A DNA stretch of 16,305 bases, from the NCBI GenBank assembly GCA_964603985.1, contig CAZRXG010000064.1, positions 1 to 16,305 of the forward strand, written 5' to 3'. The notes beneath the pieces were generated by a model. The model made no database searches, was not told the origin of the DNA, and saw nothing but the letters and a program-made list of their open reading frames with translations. Below, piece after piece: positions 13,113 to 16,305 of the stretch. The stretch's first letter is position 1, and each line of letters begins with the position of its first letter. The stretch is from CAZRXG01 sp964603985 (GTDB taxonomy: Bacteria > Chloroflexota > Anaerolineae > Aggregatilineales > UBA3940). A program made the translations under genes and the position numbers.

Positions 13113-13574
13113 TTAACCCAGCATCACGTACTGTCCCGGAGTGGATGGCGGCAGGTTGCCGTCTATCATGTTGAAGAGCAGTGCGATCGTGTTGTCGCTC
13201 TCGGAGTCTGTGAGCTTGCCAAACACGAAGTGATGGGGAAGACAGGCATACGCGCGGTCGGGTGAGGCTACGGCCCATCCCTCGAACCCGCTCTCCGTCT
13301 GGAGGTGGACCCATTCCCACCCGTAAGCCCGCCGGACCTCGTCGCCCCAGAGCGAGCCGAGCGCGTAGGCAGCCTCTTCCGGGTCGCGGTACGCGGTGGG
13401 CAGGGCCGTCCCTTCGTGGACCTTATCCACGCACCGCCGGATCGCCCGGACGACCGCCGCAGAGTCGTCGAGGTCATCCGGCAGATCGACGACGGACCCC
13501 AGGCACTCGATGCCGTCGTGCACCAGTTGTTCGAGGTCGCGCCGTTCCTCGTTGGTTGGGGGGCGCTCTTTCAT
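13113..13574 (-). CDS. Unrecognised small soluble protein (DUF3806-like outline)
   Basis: The 153-residue acidic protein has no signal peptide or membrane helix. The central part, AAYALGSLWGDEVRRAYGWEWVHL (about 68-91), followed by GWAVASPDRAYACLPHHFVFGKL and NTIALLFNMIDG, has the layout of small DUF3806-type proteins: a helix with LG-x-x-x-G, then a Trp-containing strand, then a strand pair. Some such proteins act as immunity proteins, but no toxin is nearby and I assign no function. The ATG at 13574 has AAGGAG seven bases upstream. It ends 22 bases from the convergent degV copy 2 and lies 36 bases after the propeller gene on the same strand, so it may be the last gene of that operon. Confidence 0.7.
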   Translation of the reverse strand: MKERPPTNEERRDLEQLVHDGIECLGSVVDLPDDLDDSAAVVRAIRRCVDKVHEGTALPTAYRDPEEAAYALGSLWGDEVRRAYGWEWVHLQTESGFEGWAVASPDRAYACLPHHFVFGKLTDSESDNTIALLFNMIDGNLPPSTPGQYVMLG

Positions 13575-13610
13575 GCCGGTGCTCCTTCGGGGTGAGGCGT
13601 GGAACCTTTT

Positions 13611-14582
13611 CTACCGCGTCCAGGCAGGCATGAACTCGTCCACCCACACGTTAAACGTCAACTGCGTCAGTCCCTTGCCGTCGGCCCGGACGGCGAAGAT
13701 CTCGAAGTCGTACTGGTAGCCATCCTCGCTGGCCGGGTCGCGGTCCGAGGCGAAAGTCAGCCAGTGCCCGTCCGGTGACCAGTTGGGATCGAAGTCGGTC
13801 GCCATCTCCTCGCTGGTGACCAGCCGCTGGTTGGCCCCACATTCCGGGTCGCAGTCGGCGTCCATCACGTACAGGTGGTACCAGCCCTCCCGGTCGGAGA
13901 TGAAGGCGATGTGCTTCCCGTCCGGCGACCAGGCGGGCCACAGCTCGTCGGCGTAGGGGGTGTCGGTGTATTGGCGAACTGCCCCGCTCCCCACGTCAAG
14001 CACGAAGATATCGGTTCTCCAGCTATCTCGCGCCGACATAAAGGCCAGTTGCTTGCCGTCCGGTGACCACGAAGGCCACAACTCATCGGTGGGATCGTCG
14101 GTCAGTTGGGTGACGTTTCCGCCCTGCTCATCCATCATGTACAGGTCGAAATCACCGTCCCGGTCGGAGTGGAACGCGATCCAGGTGGTGCACGGCTGCG
14201 CCAGGCCGCTGCACGCCTGTGAGAAGACCGCCCCGCCGTCCATGGCCTCGTTCTTCGTCAGGTTGCGGGAGGTGCTGCCGTCGGCGTTCATCCGGTAGAC
14301 CTCCCAGTTGCCGCTGCGCGTGGAAGTGAAGGTCATCCACTTGCCGTCGGGCGACCATTCCGGCTCGAAGTCATCGCCGAACGCGTGGGTCAGGCGGGTG
14401 ATGTTCTCCCCACTGGTGTCCATGACGTAGATCTCGAAGTCGCCCGTCTCATTGGAGGTGTAAGCGATCCGCCCGCCCGGCGGCGTCGGATTTTGCTGGG
14501 CCAGCACCAGTGCCGCGACAACCGCCAGCACGGCCAGCCAGGTGCGCCTCGGTGTATTACCGTCAGAGGTGGATGCCGTCAT
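13611..14582 (-). CDS. Exported TolB-like PD40 beta-propeller protein
   Basis: The 323-residue product has an N-terminal signal or anchor (RRTWLAVLAVVAALVLA, about 12-28) with no lipobox cysteine. From residue 36 it is a PD40 propeller: GRIAYTSNETGDFEIYVMD starts blade 1, and WSPDG recurs at about 76, 172, 218 and 268, each followed by a strand and a DxDIYVMD-type strand; the end PAWTR closes the last blade. Such proteins are extracytoplasmic and act in binding or scaffolding. Two loops carry cysteine pairs (Cys124/Cys131, Cys244/Cys248). Its ATG overlaps the stop of the upstream propeller gene by four bases, so the two are co-translated and probably arose by duplication. Confidence 0.9.
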   Translation of the reverse strand: MTASTSDGNTPRRTWLAVLAVVAALVLAQQNPTPPGGRIAYTSNETGDFEIYVMDTSGENITRLTHAFGDDFEPEWSPDGKWMTFTSTRSGNWEVYRMNADGSTSRNLTKNEAMDGGAVFSQACSGLAQPCTTWIAFHSDRDGDFDLYMMDEQGGNVTQLTDDPTDELWPSWSPDGKQLAFMSARDSWRTDIFVLDVGSGAVRQYTDTPYADELWPAWSPDGKHIAFISDREGWYHLYVMDADCDPECGANQRLVTSEEMATDFDPNWSPDGHWLTFASDRDPASEDGYQYDFEIFAVRADGKGLTQLTFNVWVDEFMPAWTR

Positions 14583-16305
14583 GGGAGGGTGGCTCCTGTC
14601 CAGGTTGGGTTAAGCTCGTCGGCCTCGTCGTCCGTCAGGCGCACCAGATTGGCTTCGCAGCCCTCGTCGGGCGACGCGCAGGTGGCGTCCATCACGTACA
14701 GGTCGAAGCCCGTCCCCGACCGGTCGGAGGCGAAGACCAGCAGCGCCCCATCCGGCGACCAGCACGGCTCGACATCGCTGCCTTCGTCCCGGGTGATCTG
14801 GATCACCTGCTGGCCGTCTGCCGTCATCACCCACAGGTCATAGTCGCCCATCGTGTTTGAGACGAAGGCGATGCGCTCCCCGTCCGGCGACCAGACCGGG
14901 AAGAAGTCCGTCGCGCCCGTTCCGACGCGCGTGCTGTAGCCGGTGCCCAGCGGGTTGATCAGCGCGATGGCCGAGGGCAGGCCGGGGTAGTCCGACGTGG
15001 TGAAGGCGATGCGCTCTCCATCCGGTGACCAGTGCGCGTGCAGGTTGTGCCCCGTGTCGACCAGTATCTCGGTTGCGTCCTCGCACGCGCCCGGCTCGGT
15101 CATGCAGCCGGTATCAAAGGTCAGCAGCAGGCTGCCGTCGACCGTCTCACGCGAGAAGATGATCGTCCCGCCGTCCGGCGACCAGGCCGGGAAGTGGTCG
15201 GCAGCCGCGTCGGTGGTCAACTGCACCACGTTGGAGCCGTCGGCGTCCATCACGTACAGGTCGTCGTCGCCCGACCGGTCGGAGACGTAGACGACCCGCG
15301 TCCCGTCCGGCGACCACGCGGGCGAGCGGTCGGATACGTCGTTGTCGGTGAGCTGCGCCAGCATGCCGGTCACCATGTCGAGCACGTAGATCTCGAAGTC
15401 GCCGTCACGGTTGGAGGCGTAGGCGATCCGGCCCTGGGCGTGCGGCGGGAGCGGTGTCGGGGTGGCGGTCGGGGGGAGGGCCTCGGCAGGTGCGATCAGG
15501 GTGGATGTAGCGACGCCGGGCGCGGCCTCCTCGGCTTCGGTGCCGTCCGTCCGCCTTTCGCCGACCATACGCGCCGCCAGCACGACAAAGACCAGCACAC
15601 CGACGAGCACGATCACTGCCATCGGGATCAGAAAGCGCAGCGGCTGCTCGCTCGCGGTCTGGAGCAACCGCTCGCCCAATGCGGCCAGGCCCGCCTCTTC
15701 CTCCTCGGGTGCTTCGGGCGGGGCGACGACCTCGCGCTCCCGCTCCATCCGCTCGGCGACCTCGACCACCCACTCAACGTCAACCGGCTCGCCGATTTCG
15801 TCCGGGGGCACGGGCTGGCCGGGGATGGGGCGCAGGCCGGTCGGTGTGTGGTGATCCTCGGCGGTCACGGCCACCGGCTCCGCTGCGTCTTCCTCACTGG
15901 CTGCTTCTTCGCCCGCTTCTTCCTCTTCATCCAGCCGGATGGCGGGCAGCCACATCAACGAGTCCAGGCGTCCCGTGTCCGACTCCGGCCCAGGCAAAGG
16001 CACCGGCGCCGCCTCTTCAGGGGGCGGCTCCGGAGCGGCCTCTATCTCTTCAATGGGCGGGGCAGCCGGTTCCGGCTCTGCTTCTACTTCTACCGCGTCG
16101 ATGGGTGTGGCAGCCGGTTCCGCTTCTGCTTCCACTTCCTCCTCGACCGGTGGGGTGGGTGGTTCCGGTTCGGGCAGAGGCTCCGGCTCCGCTTCGAGTG
16201 CAGGCTCCGGCTCCGCTTCGAGTGCAGGCTCTAGCTCCGGTTTGGGCAGAGGCTCTGGCTCCGGTTCGGGTAGAGGCTCCGGCTCCGCTTCGGGCAGAGG
16301 CTCTG
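14579..16305 (-). CDS. Membrane-anchored TolB-like PD40 propeller protein with acidic Pro/Glu repeat N-terminus (5' end outside window)
   Basis: The frame stays open to the window edge, so the N-terminus is missing; about 575 residues are visible. From N to C: a Pro/Glu-rich repeat region (units such as EPEPLPEA and EPALEAEP), a long acidic low-complexity segment, a transmembrane helix FLIPMAVIVLVGVLVFVVLA (encoded at about 15563-15634), a Pro/Thr linker, and a six-blade PD40 propeller with five WSPDG motifs and a final NPTWTG. A single helix implies a cytoplasmic acidic tail and an external propeller. Two loops hold CX6C cysteine pairs. It overlaps the next gene by four bases. A scaffold or sensor is possible; no enzyme motif is seen. 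Confidence 0.9.
   Translation of the reverse strand, partial: EPLPEAEPEPLPEPEPEPLPKPELEPALEAEPEPALEAEPEPLPEPEPPTPPVEEEVEAEAEPAATPIDAVEVEAEPEPAAPPIEEIEAAPEPPPEEAAPVPLPGPESDTGRLDSLMWLPAIRLDEEEEAGEEAASEEDAAEPVAVTAEDHHTPTGLRPIPGQPVPPDEIGEPVDVEWVVEVAERMEREREVVAPPEAPEEEEAGLAALGERLLQTASEQPLRFLIPMAVIVLVGVLVFVVLAARMVGERRTDGTEAEEAAPGVATSTLIAPAEALPPTATPTPLPPHAQGRIAYASNRDGDFEIYVLDMVTGMLAQLTDNDVSDRSPAWSPDGTRVVYVSDRSGDDDLYVMDADGSNVVQLTTDAAADHFPAWSPDGGTIIFSRETVDGSLLLTFDTGCMTEPGACEDATEILVDTGHNLHAHWSPDGERIAFTTSDYPGLPSAIALINPLGTGYSTRVGTGATDFFPVWSPDGERIAFVSNTMGDYDLWVMTADGQQVIQITRDEGSDVEPCWSPDGALLVFASDRSGTGFDLYVMDATCASPDEGCEANLVRLTDDEADELNPTWTGATLP
16179..16305 (-). repeat. 24-bp tandem repeat within the propeller gene
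   Basis: At least five 24-bp units run from 16179 to 16298 and a sixth begins at 16299. Units 1 and 2 (16179-16202, 16203-16226) are identical; the others differ at a few positions. Each unit encodes eight residues of Pro/Glu-rich sequence, so changes in copy number stay in frame. A partial unit lies before it (16161-16178). Confidence 0.9.

Noticed and set aside
15032..16234. 400-codon open frame on the plus strand
   Set aside because: It is antisense to the propeller gene, whose WSPDG repeats and membrane helix are unmistakable. The antisense translation is Arg/Gly/His-rich with no family features; long antisense frames are common in GC-rich coding DNA.
16161..16305. CRISPR array
   Set aside because: The repeats are contiguous without spacers, in frame and inside a coding region.

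Overview
The window looks like chromosomal DNA of a high-GC free-living bacterium. The best guess is a Chloroflexota (Anaerolineae-like) lineage, inferred from the gene mix (several WD40/PD40 TolB-like envelope proteins, FxLYD domains, YIP1, paired DegV, a RuBisCO-like protein) and from the style of the dispersed short repeats. No rRNA or other marker gene fixes this. I see no tRNA, rRNA, CRISPR array, transposase or phage gene.

Layout. (1) 1-1565: the 3' part of a 2-oxoacid dehydrogenase E2 gene, then a five-helix YIP1-like membrane protein behind a strong promoter. (2) 1824-3217, minus strand: an accessory patch with an AT-richer gene for an unrecognised membrane-anchored protein and an MntA-HepT (type VII) toxin-antitoxin pair. 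(3) 3383-5601: a tight plus-strand operon of a form IV RuBisCO-like protein, a YjbQ-family protein and a HAD-fold protein that has lost its nucleophile. (4) 5723-7774: a two-helix envelope protein gene divergent from a cold-shock gene, followed by a partial tandem duplication: a decayed fragment of the envelope gene plus a complete second cold-shock gene with its promoter and leader. Both cold-shock leaders carry an intrinsic terminator before the start codon and a small GNRA-capped hairpin. (5) 7893-9464: a double FxLYD protein and an intact HAD hydrolase. (6) 9656-10852: a TolB-like lipoprotein, minus strand. (7) 11118-13090: two DegV paralogues in tandem, each with its own promoter. (8) 13113-16305, minus strand: a small unrecognised soluble protein and a pair of overlapping TolB-like propeller genes. 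The larger propeller protein is membrane anchored, runs off the window, and has an acidic Pro/Glu-rich N-terminus encoded by a 24-bp tandem repeat.

The items most worth following are the RuBisCO-like/YjbQ/dead-HAD operon, the attenuator-like leaders of the duplicated cold-shock genes, the two perfect inverted repeats at the predicted start of the divergent envelope gene, the recurring two-cysteine loops in the propeller proteins, and the structured leader of the second degV.
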